Assembly: GCF_041287255.1 (NCBI RefSeq)
Contig: NZ_JBGGTX010000002.1
Span: 248,001-312,000 of the forward strand
Source: Tamlana flava
Lineage (GTDB): Bacteria; Bacteroidota; Bacteroidia; Flavobacteriales; Flavobacteriaceae
Direction of reading: 5' to 3'
DNA: 64,000 nt
The notes beneath the pieces were generated by a model that saw nothing but the letters and a program-made list of their open reading frames with translations, was not told where the DNA came from and did no database searches. Positions 18,022 to 27,304 of this stretch are shown one piece after another. Position 1 is the stretch's first letter. Each line of letters opens with the position of its first letter. Both the position numbers and the translations under genes were made by a program.

Positions 18022-18588
18022 TTGAAAAAGAATATTCTATATCTATTGATCCTCTCCGTTGTGACCCTCTGTTATACTGGTTGCAATATTCAAAACAATG
18101 AAATCACGAAAAGACATCTATTTGACCTCAATTGGAAATTTTCTTATGGAGATCCGAAAGATGCACTTGAAATTAAATTGGAAGATTCAACGTGGCACAA
18201 TATCGATTTACCTCATGATTGGAGTAAGGATTTTAATTCCGGGAATTCTTTAAATAAAAATCCATTTGAAGATTCGATAGTGGATGGTTGGTACAGAAAG
18301 CATTTCGAAATTCCAGAAAAATGGGATGATAAAAATATATCAATCTGTTTTGATGGTATTTCAAACTGTTATGAGATATATATAAACAATAAGAGATTAG
18401 GGAAATCTGTAGTGGAAGCCAGCACCTTTAAAAAGGCGATAGATTCCTTTATAAACATCAAGGGTGATAATCTAATTGCCATTAAAATAAGTGTGCCAAA
18501 GGAAATGAATAGAATGGGTAAGACCAATTTTGGGATTTACAGCAATGTTTGGCTGGAAATTAAAGATTCGTCTAACCATAAGGATTAA
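18022..18588 (+). CDS. Lipoprotein consisting only of a GH2 N-terminal sugar-binding domain
   Basis: A 188-residue protein with a TTG start (KKNILYLL follows), a lipobox YTGC at about residue 20, and a jelly-roll domain of GH2 beta-galactosidases: NWKFSYGD, NIDLPHDW, DGWYRKHFEIP, FDGISNCYEIYINNKRLG, GIYSNVWLEI. It stops exactly where the GH2 immunoglobulin and TIM-barrel domains should follow, so there are no catalytic residues. It may be a degenerate GH2 gene kept as a fragment, or a stand-alone surface glycan-binding protein. The intact signal, clean domain boundary and absence of downstream GH2 debris slightly favour a functional binding lipoprotein. It lies between the divergent HTCS gene and susC. 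Confidence 0.7.
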   Translation: MKKNILYLLILSVVTLCYTGCNIQNNEITKRHLFDLNWKFSYGDPKDALEIKLEDSTWHNIDLPHDWSKDFNSGNSLNKNPFEDSIVDGWYRKHFEIPEKWDDKNISICFDGISNCYEIYINNKRLGKSVVEASTFKKAIDSFINIKGDNLIAIKISVPKEMNRMGKTNFGIYSNVWLEIKDSSNHKD

Positions 18589-18819
18589 AGGAATTTAATT
18601 TCTTGATATAAGGGTAATATCATGGCAAGATGGAACATTTGTTTTTCTGCATAAAATATGTGGTTTTTGAATTTGAGACCCTTTTTGACGGATTTGAGAT
18701 TCCAATAAAAATAGTTAGTGGATACATTAGCTGAATTAAAAACATACACAGACTAAAACCAACTTAATTTTAAATAAAACCTTAGATGCCAATGAAGAAA
18801 TAGTGATTAAAGAATTAAG

Positions 18820-18843
18820 AAATGAGGTTCGACAAACTCATTT
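18820..18843. promoter_or_regulatory. Hairpin in the susC leader
   Basis: AAATGAG pairs with CTCATTT around a 10-nt loop, about 40 nt before the susC ATG. It could affect susC mRNA translation or be a target for an antisense RNA. It also lies in a 40-codon open stretch that reads like a protein tail (NEEIVIKELRNEVRQTHF), so it may instead be leftover coding DNA. Confidence 0.3.
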
Positions 18844-18881
18844 CGTTTCGTTAAAATTTTAAAAACTTAAACTAAACTAAT

Positions 18882-21800
18882 ATGAATAAAAAACAATGCT
18901 TTCACGGGTTAGGTCCGTGTTGGACTAAATTTATTAAAGCAAAATTGCTTACAGTGGCAATAATGCTTTTGTCCTTTTCATGGGTATTTGCATCAGAGCC
19001 CCAAAAATCTATATCAGGAACGGTAACTGATACGAATGGACAGCCTCTTCCTGGGGTAAGTGTAATTGTAAAGGGCACCGCAAAAGGAGCTGCCACTGAT
19101 TTTGATGGCAACTATGTTTTAACGGCTTCAGAATCAGATGTTCTTGTGTTCTCCTATTTAGGATTTGCTACACAAGAAACGGCAGTTTTAAATCAAACAA
19201 TCATTAATGTGACTCTTCAAGAGGATACAGCGCAACTTGATGAAATTGTGGTTGTAGGATTTGGAACACAGAAAAAAACAACACTTACTGGTGCGGTCTC
19301 TTCTGTCCAAGGAGAAGAGTTAAAAAATATGCCCGTTACCAACGTTAGCCAATCTATATCTGGAAGGTTACCAGGTGTTGTTGCGATATCAAATGGAGGT
19401 GAACCTGGTTATGATGGGGTTTCTATACTTATCCGTGGGGTTAACACTTTTGGTAATACATCACCTTTAATAGTTGTTGATGGTGTGCCTGGAAGATCAT
19501 TAGAAAGAATAGACCCTAGTACCATTGAAAGTATGTCTGTTTTAAAGGACGCTTCAGCTGCAATCTATGGAGCGCAAGCTGCAAATGGTGTAATCTTAAT
19601 CACTACCAAAAGAGGTAAGTCAGGTAAACCAAAAGTTGATTTTACAACCAACTATGGAGTAACACGCCCTACCGTTATGCCTGAATTAACAAATTCTTCC
19701 GAATATGCAACTTTGTTAAACGAAATAGACCTGTATGCGGGTAGAGCACCAAGATATACACCAGATGAAATTCAAAAATATAGAGATGGGTCAGATCCCT
19801 GGGCTTATCCAGACAGTGATTATATTGATGCAGTGTTGAAGCCTTGGTCTGCTCAACATTATCAAAATCTTTCAATAACTGGTGGAAATGAGAATGTTAG
19901 GTATTTTGTGAGTTTATCCAGTAAATACCAAGATGCATTTTACAGAAAAAGTGCCACATCATTCAGCCAACATGATATACGGTCAAATTTGGACATAAAA
20001 ATCAATGATTATATCAATTTTAAAATGAATACTTCTGGTAGAATGGAAAACAGAAAATTTCCACAAAGAGGAGCACCGGAAATATTCAATAAATTGATGC
20101 GATCTAAACCAACTATTCCTGTTTACTGGCCAAACGGATTACCTGGCCCAGGATTGGAAGGTGGTGATAACCCAGCTGTTTTGGTAACCAATGACACTGG
20201 TTATTCAAGAGATAAATGGTATGTACTGAATTCAGATTTTCAATTGGATATTGAAATTCCAGGTATTGAAGGTTTAAATATTAGTTTAGATGCATCTTTA
20301 GATAAATCGTTCCAATTCGTAAAAAATTGGTCTACGCCATGGACGGTATACTCTTGGGATGGGTCGAGTTTAGATACCAATGGAGACCCTTTATTAATTG
20401 GTTCAGAGCAAGGCCTTACAGATCCTAGATTATATCAATCGGCTTCGAGCAATCAAAATATCCTAACTAGGGCTATGGTAGATTATGAGAATGATTTTGC
20501 AGAAGATCATACTGTGAAATTTATGGCTGGTGTTGAAAAAATAGTAGGAAAAGGCGATGATTTTAATGCTTTTAGAAGATATTTTGTTTCAACTGCTATC
20601 GATCAGTTGTTTGCGGGAGGTGAGGAAGATATTAATAACGGAGGCTCTGCTTTCCGAGACTCTAGACTAAATTATTTTGGAAGGGTTAACTACGATTATG
20701 CAGATAAATATTTGGCCGAATTTCTTTGGAGATATCAAGCGTCATACATCTTTGAGCAGTCAAGTAGATATGGATTTTTCCCTGGGGTGTCTTTGGGTTA
20801 TGTGATATCTAAAGAGAACTTTTGGCAAAATAGCATCCCTTTTATAGACTTTGCGAAAATAAGGGCATCGTGGGGTGAAACAGGTAATGACCTTATTTCT
20901 CCATTCCAATTCCTGTCTTCTTATTCTTTAGACAGTGGTGTGGCATTCGTTACCAATGCAGGTACTCAGTTGAATAAGCCTTTATATGAAGGTATTGTTC
21001 CAAATACAGGAGTTACCTGGGAATCTGCTATTCAAAAGAATATTGGTCTTGATTTACATTTCTTAAAAGGAAAGCTTACGTTGACTGCTGATTATTTTGT
21101 GAACAAGCGTTCAGATATCTTGGCAAGAAGAAATGCATCAGTTCCTAATTCAACTGGTTTAAGTCTGCCTGATGAAAATATTGGAAAATTTGAAAACAAA
21201 GGTTTTGATTTCAACATGCAGTATAGCAACAATGACTCCGAATTCACTTATAGTGTCGCTGTTAATGGAGTCTATGCTAAAAATAAAGTCCTTTTTTGGG
21301 ATGAATCACCTGGAGCACCTGCATATCAGAAATCAACTGGAAGACCATTAGGAGCATCCTTATATTATAATGCAATAGGAATATTCCAAACTCAAGAAGA
21401 GATTGATGCTTATCCTCACTTAGCAGGAGCAAGACCTGGAGATATCATTTTTGAAGATTACAACGACGATGGTGTTATTGATGGAAATGACCTAGTGAGA
21501 TATGATAAAAGTAGAACACCATTATTTACTGGTGGTCTAAACTTAAATTTTGGTTATAAAGGCTTTGATTTAAATGTGTTGTTTCAAGGAGCTGCAGGCG
21601 GTGTATTTTATCAAGGAACCGAATCCGGAGAATTTGGTAACTACTTAAAAAGTTTTTATAATAATAGATGGACTGAGTTAAACCCAAGTACTGAGCATCC
21701 AAGAACTTATAATCGTACAGGTGAGTATTGGGTTAATCAGCCTAACACTTATTGGTTACACAAAACAGATTATATTCGACTAAAAAGTGTGGAACTAGGG

Positions 21801-21992
21801 TATTCATTGCCATCAGAGTTAACGGATAAAATACATATTCAAGGTTTAAGGATCTATGTAAATGGTTTCAACCTATGGACGCACAGCCCTGATATGAAGG
21901 ATTTTGATCCTGAAATGGTTCAAACAGGTTATGCGGGATATAGTTATCCTCTAAATAAAGCGGTTAATCTTGGATTGAATGTAACTTTTTAA
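18882..21992 (+). CDS. susC: SusC-like TonB-dependent outer-membrane glycan importer
   Basis: A 1036-residue protein. It has a long signal region (about 1-37, ending WVFAS), a carboxypeptidase-regulatory-like domain (about 45-120; ISGTVTDTNGQPLPGVSVIV, FDGNYVL, FSYLGF), a TonB-box-like segment and plug domain (about 125-245; EIVVVGFGTQKK, RGVNTFGNTSPLIVVDGVPG, DASAAIYGAQAANGVI), and a 22-strand-type barrel to the C-terminal LGLNVTF. The length is usual for SusC. With SusD it forms the outer-membrane complex importing oligosaccharides with TonB energy. It is first in a four-gene operon: susC, susD (10-nt gap), GH42, PKD lipoprotein. Confidence 0.96.
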   Translation: MNKKQCFHGLGPCWTKFIKAKLLTVAIMLLSFSWVFASEPQKSISGTVTDTNGQPLPGVSVIVKGTAKGAATDFDGNYVLTASESDVLVFSYLGFATQETAVLNQTIINVTLQEDTAQLDEIVVVGFGTQKKTTLTGAVSSVQGEELKNMPVTNVSQSISGRLPGVVAISNGGEPGYDGVSILIRGVNTFGNTSPLIVVDGVPGRSLERIDPSTIESMSVLKDASAAIYGAQAANGVILITTKRGKSGKPKVDFTTNYGVTRPTVMPELTNSSEYATLLNEIDLYAGRAPRYTPDEIQKYRDGSDPWAYPDSDYIDAVLKPWSAQHYQNLSITGGNENVRYFVSLSSKYQDAFYRKSATSFSQHDIRSNLDIKINDYINFKMNTSGRMENRKFPQRGAPEIFNKLMRSKPTIPVYWPNGLPGPGLEGGDNPAVLVTNDTGYSRDKWYVLNSDFQLDIEIPGIEGLNISLDASLDKSFQFVKNWSTPWTVYSWDGSSLDTNGDPLLIGSEQGLTDPRLYQSASSNQNILTRAMVDYENDFAEDHTVKFMAGVEKIVGKGDDFNAFRRYFVSTAIDQLFAGGEEDINNGGSAFRDSRLNYFGRVNYDYADKYLAEFLWRYQASYIFEQSSRYGFFPGVSLGYVISKENFWQNSIPFIDFAKIRASWGETGNDLISPFQFLSSYSLDSGVAFVTNAGTQLNKPLYEGIVPNTGVTWESAIQKNIGLDLHFLKGKLTLTADYFVNKRSDILARRNASVPNSTGLSLPDENIGKFENKGFDFNMQYSNNDSEFTYSVAVNGVYAKNKVLFWDESPGAPAYQKSTGRPLGASLYYNAIGIFQTQEEIDAYPHLAGARPGDIIFEDYNDDGVIDGNDLVRYDKSRTPLFTGGLNLNFGYKGFDLNVLFQGAAGGVFYQGTESGEFGNYLKSFYNNRWTELNPSTEHPRTYNRTGEYWVNQPNTYWLHKTDYIRLKSVELGYSLPSELTDKIHIQGLRIYVNGFNLWTHSPDMKDFDPEMVQTGYAGYSYPLNKAVNLGLNVTF

Positions 21993-22002
21993 AAAAAATA
22001 TT

Positions 22003-23784
22003 ATGAAACAGATTATAAAAATTTATGTCATCTTTCTCGCCCTGCTTGCTACAGGATGTAATGATGATTTTCTTGACGTGGCACCATTAGATCAGTTTTC
22101 AGATGTAGCTGTGTGGCAAGACCCAGCTTTAATTACATCATTTGTAAATGGTATTTATTTAGGCCAGCATCACGGATTTCAAACTGAAATGTTATCCTCT
22201 GTATGCGATGAGTCTATGGATGTATGGGATTGGGAAGCCAAGCCTGTGGTAAATAGTGAAATTAGTCCTAGTTATCTTGGAGTATTGGCTCCAAATCATT
22301 GGACAGGGGATTATTATAACATTTCATGGGATGGTCTTTATCAAAAAATCAGATCATGTAACTTGTTTTTCGAGAATATAGAAAAGTCAGGTTTAGAAGG
22401 TGATGAAATTGACAGACTTAAAGGGGACGTCTATTTTCTTCGTGCCAGTTTCTATACTTGGCTAATGAGTTTTCATGGAGGTGTTCCTTTGATTGATGAG
22501 GCTTACACACCTACAGACGACTTCCTGATCCCCAGAAATACTTTGGCTGAAACGGTTAACTTCATTGTGGCTGATTGTGATGCAGCGGCAGCTTTACTGC
22601 CATTATCTGGAGATAAGGCAAAGGCAACCAAAGGAGCTGCCTTAACATTAAAGTCAAAGGTCCTTTTATATGCAGCTAGTGATTTATTTGCTTCTGCTTC
22701 ATGGGCTGGAAGTTATGAAAATCCTGAATTGATTAGCTATACCAGTGGAAGCCAAGCGGATCGTTGGCAAGCAGCGAAAGATGCTGCCAAGGATGTTATT
22801 GATTTGGGTGTATATAGTTTATATGGAGGAACCAGTCCTGCCTCAACGCAAGTGGCCATAGATAATTATATCAATATTTTCATTAATTATGGAAATGAGG
22901 AAGATATTTTTTTAAGCTTTTATGACCATGCAAAAAACACAAATTGGGACAGTCCTAATGTTGGATTATTCAATGGCCCAAATGGTTGGGAGACATGGGG
23001 AGGTAATACGCCAATTGGTCAATTGGTTGATGCCTACGAGATGGCAGACGGAAGCAAATTTAGCTGGAGCAATCCATCGCAGTCTGCTGCGCCCTATGAA
23101 AATCGTGACCCAAGGTTTTATGCCAACATTTTATATGATGGTGCTTATTGGAAACCACGTCCTTCCTCTACAGCAGGTGCCGATCCAACAGGAAGAATAC
23201 AAACAGGCTCGTATATACAAGCTGATGGTTCTTCTAAGCCAGGTTTAGACACACGTCAAGGACCGGTGCAAGATTGGAACGGAACTTATACAGGGTATTA
23301 TACACGTAAGTTTATAGATCCAGCAGTGGACCATGGTCCTACAACCATGCAAAAATATCCTTGGAGGCAAATGAGATATGCAGAAGTCATTTTGAACTAT
23401 GCTGAAGCTTGTTTAGAGCTGGGCGAAGAAGGGGAAGCAAAAACATACATTAATATGATACGTAACCGAGCAGGAATGCCTGATGTTCCTGCTGGAGAGA
23501 CTGGAGATGTATTGATGGAGCGTTACAGAAATGAACGTCGCATAGAATTATCTTATGAGCAGCATCGCTATTTTGATATTAGAAGATGGATGATTGCAGA
23601 AGATGTATTGACTCCAGCTGAAGGTGTTACTATTATATACCCTTTTGGAAGCAGTACACCAACTTATTCTGTAAAAGAAGATATTCAGCCACGAAAATGG
23701 GAAAACAAATCCTATTTCCTTCCAATTTTATCCAATGAGTTAAACAGAAATAATCAGCTTATTCAGAATCCTGGATATAATTAA
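22003..23784 (+). CDS. susD: SusD-like surface glycan-binding lipoprotein
   Basis: A 593-residue RagB/SusD-family protein. It has a lipoprotein signal with lipobox LATGC (Cys19), the N-terminal text NDDFLDVAPLDQFSD, TPR-type helices (RLKGDVYFLRASFYTWLM), and a C-terminal region with RYAEVILNYAEACLELGE, INMIRNRAGMPD and RYNERRIELSYEQHRYFDIRRW-like blocks. It caps the SusC channel and binds the glycan at the cell surface. It directly follows susC and is followed by an intergenic hairpin before the GH42 gene. Confidence 0.96.
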   Translation: MKQIIKIYVIFLALLATGCNDDFLDVAPLDQFSDVAVWQDPALITSFVNGIYLGQHHGFQTEMLSSVCDESMDVWDWEAKPVVNSEISPSYLGVLAPNHWTGDYYNISWDGLYQKIRSCNLFFENIEKSGLEGDEIDRLKGDVYFLRASFYTWLMSFHGGVPLIDEAYTPTDDFLIPRNTLAETVNFIVADCDAAAALLPLSGDKAKATKGAALTLKSKVLLYAASDLFASASWAGSYENPELISYTSGSQADRWQAAKDAAKDVIDLGVYSLYGGTSPASTQVAIDNYINIFINYGNEEDIFLSFYDHAKNTNWDSPNVGLFNGPNGWETWGGNTPIGQLVDAYEMADGSKFSWSNPSQSAAPYENRDPRFYANILYDGAYWKPRPSSTAGADPTGRIQTGSYIQADGSSKPGLDTRQGPVQDWNGTYTGYYTRKFIDPAVDHGPTTMQKYPWRQMRYAEVILNYAEACLELGEEGEAKTYINMIRNRAGMPDVPAGETGDVLMERYRNERRIELSYEQHRYFDIRRWMIAEDVLTPAEGVTIIYPFGSSTPTYSVKEDIQPRKWENKSYFLPILSNELNRNNQLIQNPGYN

Positions 23785-23790
23785 TTTAAA

Positions 23791-23840
23791 TCCAGCAAAT
23801 TCGGGAAGGTTTTTTACAAAGCTTAATCGGGTTTGCTGGA
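23791..23840. promoter_or_regulatory. Intergenic stem-loop between susD and GH42
   Basis: TCCAGCAAA pairs with TTTGCTGGA (9 bp) around about 32 nt. There is no terminal T-run, so it is more likely an mRNA-stabilising or processing hairpin than a full terminator. It would allow susC/D mRNA to outlast the downstream part. Confidence 0.4.
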
Positions 23841-23859
23841 ACTTTATAAGACATAAAAA

Positions 23860-25959
23860 ATGATTAGGTTAAAGCAATTCTTTACTATTATGTGCTTGGT
23901 TTTTAGTTCCGGTGCTACAAACGCACAACCAGATAAGTTTGACAATGTTTTATATGGTGTTGCCTACTATCAGGAATACATGCCTTCTGAACGATTAGAT
24001 GAAGATATCAAATTAATGAAAGAAGCCGGTATTTCAGTAGTGCGATTGGGAGAGTCTACCTGGAGTTTGTTTGAGCCAAGAGAAGGGGAGTACGAATTTG
24101 CTTGGATGGATCGGATTGTAGATAGGATGCACAAAGCAGGCATCAAGATTATTTTTGGTACACCAACATATTCAATTCCAGCTTGGTTATGGCATAAACA
24201 TCCGGAAGTTCTTCTCGATTTTGAGAGAGGGGGCGAAGCCTATTATGGCATCAGGCAAAACATGAACTTAACAAACCCAACTTATCTTTTTTATTGCGAG
24301 CGCATCATTAGAAAATTGATGGAACACTATGCAAACCATCCAGGGATAATAGGGTATCAAGTGGATAACGAAACCACTGATAGAGGTGTTAATAACCGGG
24401 ATTTTCAAGTCGGTTTTGTAAACTATCTAAAGAAAAAGTTTAAAACACCAGAAAACTTAAACAAAATTTGGGGCCTGAATTACTGGGGCATGACAATAGA
24501 TAGTTGGGAAGAATTGGCTCCTCGTGATGGTATAACGAATACGGGATACAAACTTGAATGGGATCGCTACAAACGAAAAGCTGTTGCCGATTTCTTGACA
24601 TGGCAATCTTCCATTGTTCGTGAATACAAACGTGAAGATCAATTTGTTACACAATGCTTTATGCTATCCCTTGAAGAAGTTGATCAGGTAGCCAGCTCAG
24701 AAAAAATGGATGTAATGGGGGTTAACATTTACCATGACCAGCAGGATGGGTTAACTGGACAAGAAATTGCATTTGGAGGGGATTATTTCCGATCAGTAAA
24801 GAATAAGAACTACTTGATTACGGAAACAAATGCACAGACCATTGGCTGGAACTCTCGCATTCAGCAACCACCATATCCTGGGCAATTAAGACAAAATGTT
24901 TACGCTCATTTAGGCTCTGGTGCCAACATGGTAGAATATTGGCATTGGCACTCCATTCATTATGGGCAGGAAATTTATTGGAAAGGTATTTTGTCACATG
25001 ACTTAAAACCAAACCGTGCCTATGTTGAGATGTCCAAAACGGCGCATGAACTTCAAAAAATAGGTAAAAAACTGGTTAATCTAAAAAAGGAAAATAAGGT
25101 AGCCATCCTGTTCAGCCACGATTCAAATTCGGCTTTAAATTTCATGCCATTTGATCAAGGTGGAAGTCCATGGGGGCCGCACCACAATAACTTTTACAGA
25201 AGCACTCTGGTTAATCAATTTCACAAAGTGCTGTATGAAAATAATGTTGGTGTGGATTTTGTTTTACCTGAAGACCCTGATTTTGAAAAGTATGATTTAA
25301 TAATCATTCCAGCCTTGTATGTAGCAAGCGATGATTTGCTTGGAAAAATAAATAGTTATGTGAAGAATGGAGGGCATGTCATCATGCAGTTTAAAAGTGG
25401 TTTTAGTGATGAAAACTCTATGGTGCGTCCAATGTTGGCGCCAGGTCCGTTACGCGAAGCTTGTGGATTCTACTATCAAGAATTTACAAATTTCAACACC
25501 CTAAAATTAAAAGATGACCCCTTTAGTGTTGGCGATTCCGGAAATAAAGTGAACACTTGGGCAGAGTACTTAATTTGTGAAACAGCGAAGCCATTGGCTT
25601 ATTACGATCATAAATATTTTGGAAAATACCCAGCCATAACTCAAAATGATTTTGGAAAAGGAAGTTTGCTTTATGAAGGCTGTATGGTTTCAGATGAAAT
25701 TCAAAGAAAGATTATTTTAAATGAATTGGAAAGTTTAAATATTAAAACAGCAGACCAAGATTTAATTTGGCCTTTAATTACCAAATCAGGCACAAATGAT
25801 GATGGTAAGCTAATTAGATACTATTACAACTACTCATCTGATTCTAAAGATTTTGTTTACCCACATAGCAAGGGAACAGAAATACTAACAGGGCAAAAGG
25901 TTAGTCAAGGTCAATCTTTGCAATTAGAACCTTGGGGTGTTATTATTATTGAAGAATAA
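23860..25959 (+). CDS. Secreted GH42-type beta-galactosidase (copy 2)
   Basis: A 699-residue protein with signal peptide about 1-23 (ending TNAQP) and the same GH42 architecture as the gene at 11451-13544. Shared blocks are YGVAYYQEYMP, RLGESTWS, FGTPTYSIPAWL, GYQVDNE (acid/base E171), YLITETNAQ (probable nucleophile E322), GANMVEYWHWHS, and in the C-terminal part PALYVASDD, FKSGFSDEN and LEPWGVIIIEE. It hydrolyses beta-galactosidic ends of imported or surface oligosaccharides. It lies in the susCD operon and so is co-induced with the importer, whereas copy 1 is in a separate unit. The two copies differ in the loop after the acid/base (THKHFN-type versus TTDRGV), suggesting different linkage or sugar preferences. 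Confidence 0.88.
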   Translation: MIRLKQFFTIMCLVFSSGATNAQPDKFDNVLYGVAYYQEYMPSERLDEDIKLMKEAGISVVRLGESTWSLFEPREGEYEFAWMDRIVDRMHKAGIKIIFGTPTYSIPAWLWHKHPEVLLDFERGGEAYYGIRQNMNLTNPTYLFYCERIIRKLMEHYANHPGIIGYQVDNETTDRGVNNRDFQVGFVNYLKKKFKTPENLNKIWGLNYWGMTIDSWEELAPRDGITNTGYKLEWDRYKRKAVADFLTWQSSIVREYKREDQFVTQCFMLSLEEVDQVASSEKMDVMGVNIYHDQQDGLTGQEIAFGGDYFRSVKNKNYLITETNAQTIGWNSRIQQPPYPGQLRQNVYAHLGSGANMVEYWHWHSIHYGQEIYWKGILSHDLKPNRAYVEMSKTAHELQKIGKKLVNLKKENKVAILFSHDSNSALNFMPFDQGGSPWGPHHNNFYRSTLVNQFHKVLYENNVGVDFVLPEDPDFEKYDLIIIPALYVASDDLLGKINSYVKNGGHVIMQFKSGFSDENSMVRPMLAPGPLREACGFYYQEFTNFNTLKLKDDPFSVGDSGNKVNTWAEYLICETAKPLAYYDHKYFGKYPAITQNDFGKGSLLYEGCMVSDEIQRKIILNELESLNIKTADQDLIWPLITKSGTNDDGKLIRYYYNYSSDSKDFVYPHSKGTEILTGQKVSQGQSLQLEPWGVIIIEE

Positions 25960-25998
25960 AAAATTAAAAATCAAATTTTAACGATTAAACTAACTAAA

Positions 25999-26832
25999 AT
26001 GAAAAAATTAAAAAAACATAATTTAAGATATTTGGCACTTGTATTGCTATTGTCAATATTTGTTGCCGGTTGTAGTGATGATAATCCTGCTAATCCAACT
26101 GCAGACTTTACTTTTGAAATAGACCCTCTTAACCCTACAAAGGTAACTTTTGAGGCTATGGCAACCAATGGTATAACTTTATCATGGGATTTTGGAGATG
26201 GATCATATTCTATCGCTAAGAAAGCGCAACATACATATGCTGCAGATGGCGATTATCAAGTAAAATTAACAATATATGGTGAAGATGGATCTACACCGGC
26301 TACAGCTCAAGAAACAGTAACTATTGTAATACCAGTATTTGAACCGGTTGCACTTCAAAATGGAAATTTTGAATTGCCAGGAGATGGAAAACACACCAAT
26401 TGGGACATGGTGGAAGGATGGAACAGTGATACAACATCTTCAGATTCAGGGGTTGTATCAAACGATTGGTGGGATGCCGAGATTGATAATTATAGAGGTT
26501 ATAAATTAAGTAGTGACCCATCTTTTTATAATTTAACTGATTATGTGATTACCGAGTATAAACAGTTTAAATTAGAATTACAAGCATTTGATATATGGAA
26601 CGGACCACAAGTAACTGCAACACTATATTTTGATAGTGGTGATGGATCGAGAAATGTAATTGGAACTGAAACATTTGATCTTGTTCGGGAAGAGTGGAAT
26701 TCTTTGTCATTTGTTGCTGTTGCAACACCAGAATCAGTGGGTGCTAAACTGGGAATTGAGATAAGCACGGCATCTGGAGATGGTGGCGATGGTTGGACAG
26801 GATTTGACAATATTGAATTAATGGCTAAATAA
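25999..26832 (+). CDS. PKD-domain lipoprotein with probable glycan-binding domain (SGBP-like)
   Basis: A 277-residue protein with lipobox VAGC (about Cys25), a PKD domain (about 33-110; SWDFGDGS, HTYAADGDYQVKLTI), and a C-terminal domain (about 115-277) paralogous to the middle domain of the secreted protein at 5656-6525 (NGNFELPG, FYNLTDYVI, YFDSGDGSR, GAKLGIE). Last gene of the susCD operon, it fits the surface-glycan-binding-protein slot, where a PKD or Ig spacer lifts a binding domain off the membrane. No catalytic motif is seen. A strong terminator follows 31 nt downstream. Confidence 0.8.
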   Translation: MKKLKKHNLRYLALVLLLSIFVAGCSDDNPANPTADFTFEIDPLNPTKVTFEAMATNGITLSWDFGDGSYSIAKKAQHTYAADGDYQVKLTIYGEDGSTPATAQETVTIVIPVFEPVALQNGNFELPGDGKHTNWDMVEGWNSDTTSSDSGVVSNDWWDAEIDNYRGYKLSSDPSFYNLTDYVITEYKQFKLELQAFDIWNGPQVTATLYFDSGDGSRNVIGTETFDLVREEWNSLSFVAVATPESVGAKLGIEISTASGDGGDGWTGFDNIELMAK

Positions 26833-26863
26833 TTAGTTTAGTTGCTATAGTTGTTTGAAGATG

Positions 26864-26890
26864 GCGAGGGTATTATACCCTCGCTTTTTT
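26864..26890 (+). terminator. Terminator of the susCD operon
   Basis: GCGAGGGTA pairs with TACCCTCGC around a short loop, followed by a run of six T's. Confidence 0.9.
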
Positions 26891-26905
26891 TATAAAGAAA
26901 GAGAA

Positions 26906-27034
26906 ATGGAAGATTATATTGACCATCAAGTTGAAAGCTATATAGAAGAACGTAGGTTTGAAAGAGATGAAGAACCTATAAAGAATGAGGACGTAGTAAT
27001 AGAAGAGATTTTTAATAGTCTAAAAGAAGAATAA
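26906..27034 (+). CDS. Possible 42-residue acidic protein
   Basis: ATG to TAA, 42 codons: MEDYIDHQVESYIEERRF, then charged text ending EEIFNSLKEE. It starts 16 nt after the operon terminator. It is all helix-forming, highly charged and without a family. It may be a real small protein, the first member of the cassette-like series that follows, or chance. Confidence 0.3.
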   Translation: MEDYIDHQVESYIEERRFERDEEPIKNEDVVIEEIFNSLKEE

Positions 27035-27304
27035 ACTGTTGCCAACAACGTATAAAAATAATGGCGGAAATTCTGCCAAAACAATAGATAATAACAAAAA
27101 TAGACTATGGTCTAAACTGAAAAGTTTGCGGTATTAAAACCGCCACTATTCTTATACAATTTGGTTACTGCAGACTTTAGGTGCATTCCTTATGCATATT
27201 CTATCGGTAATTTTTTTGCTAAATTAGTTGTTTAACCACACAACTATCCCTACACTAACACGGTTAGCATCAATAAATGAAAAAGTTGTTTAAATCCGAA
27301 TACA
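27035..27304. repeat. Cassette-junction-like region with long inverted repeat (S1)
   Basis: It begins GCCAACAACGT right after the preceding stop codon and ends with CTAACACGGTTAG (27255-27267). Inside, an 18-nt arm at 27050-27067 (ending AATGGCGG) pairs with 27140-27157 (starting CCGCCACT), 16 of 18 positions. A second hairpin GCGGT/ACCGC lies within. It resembles the imperfect palindromes that separate gene cassettes. Confidence 0.45.
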
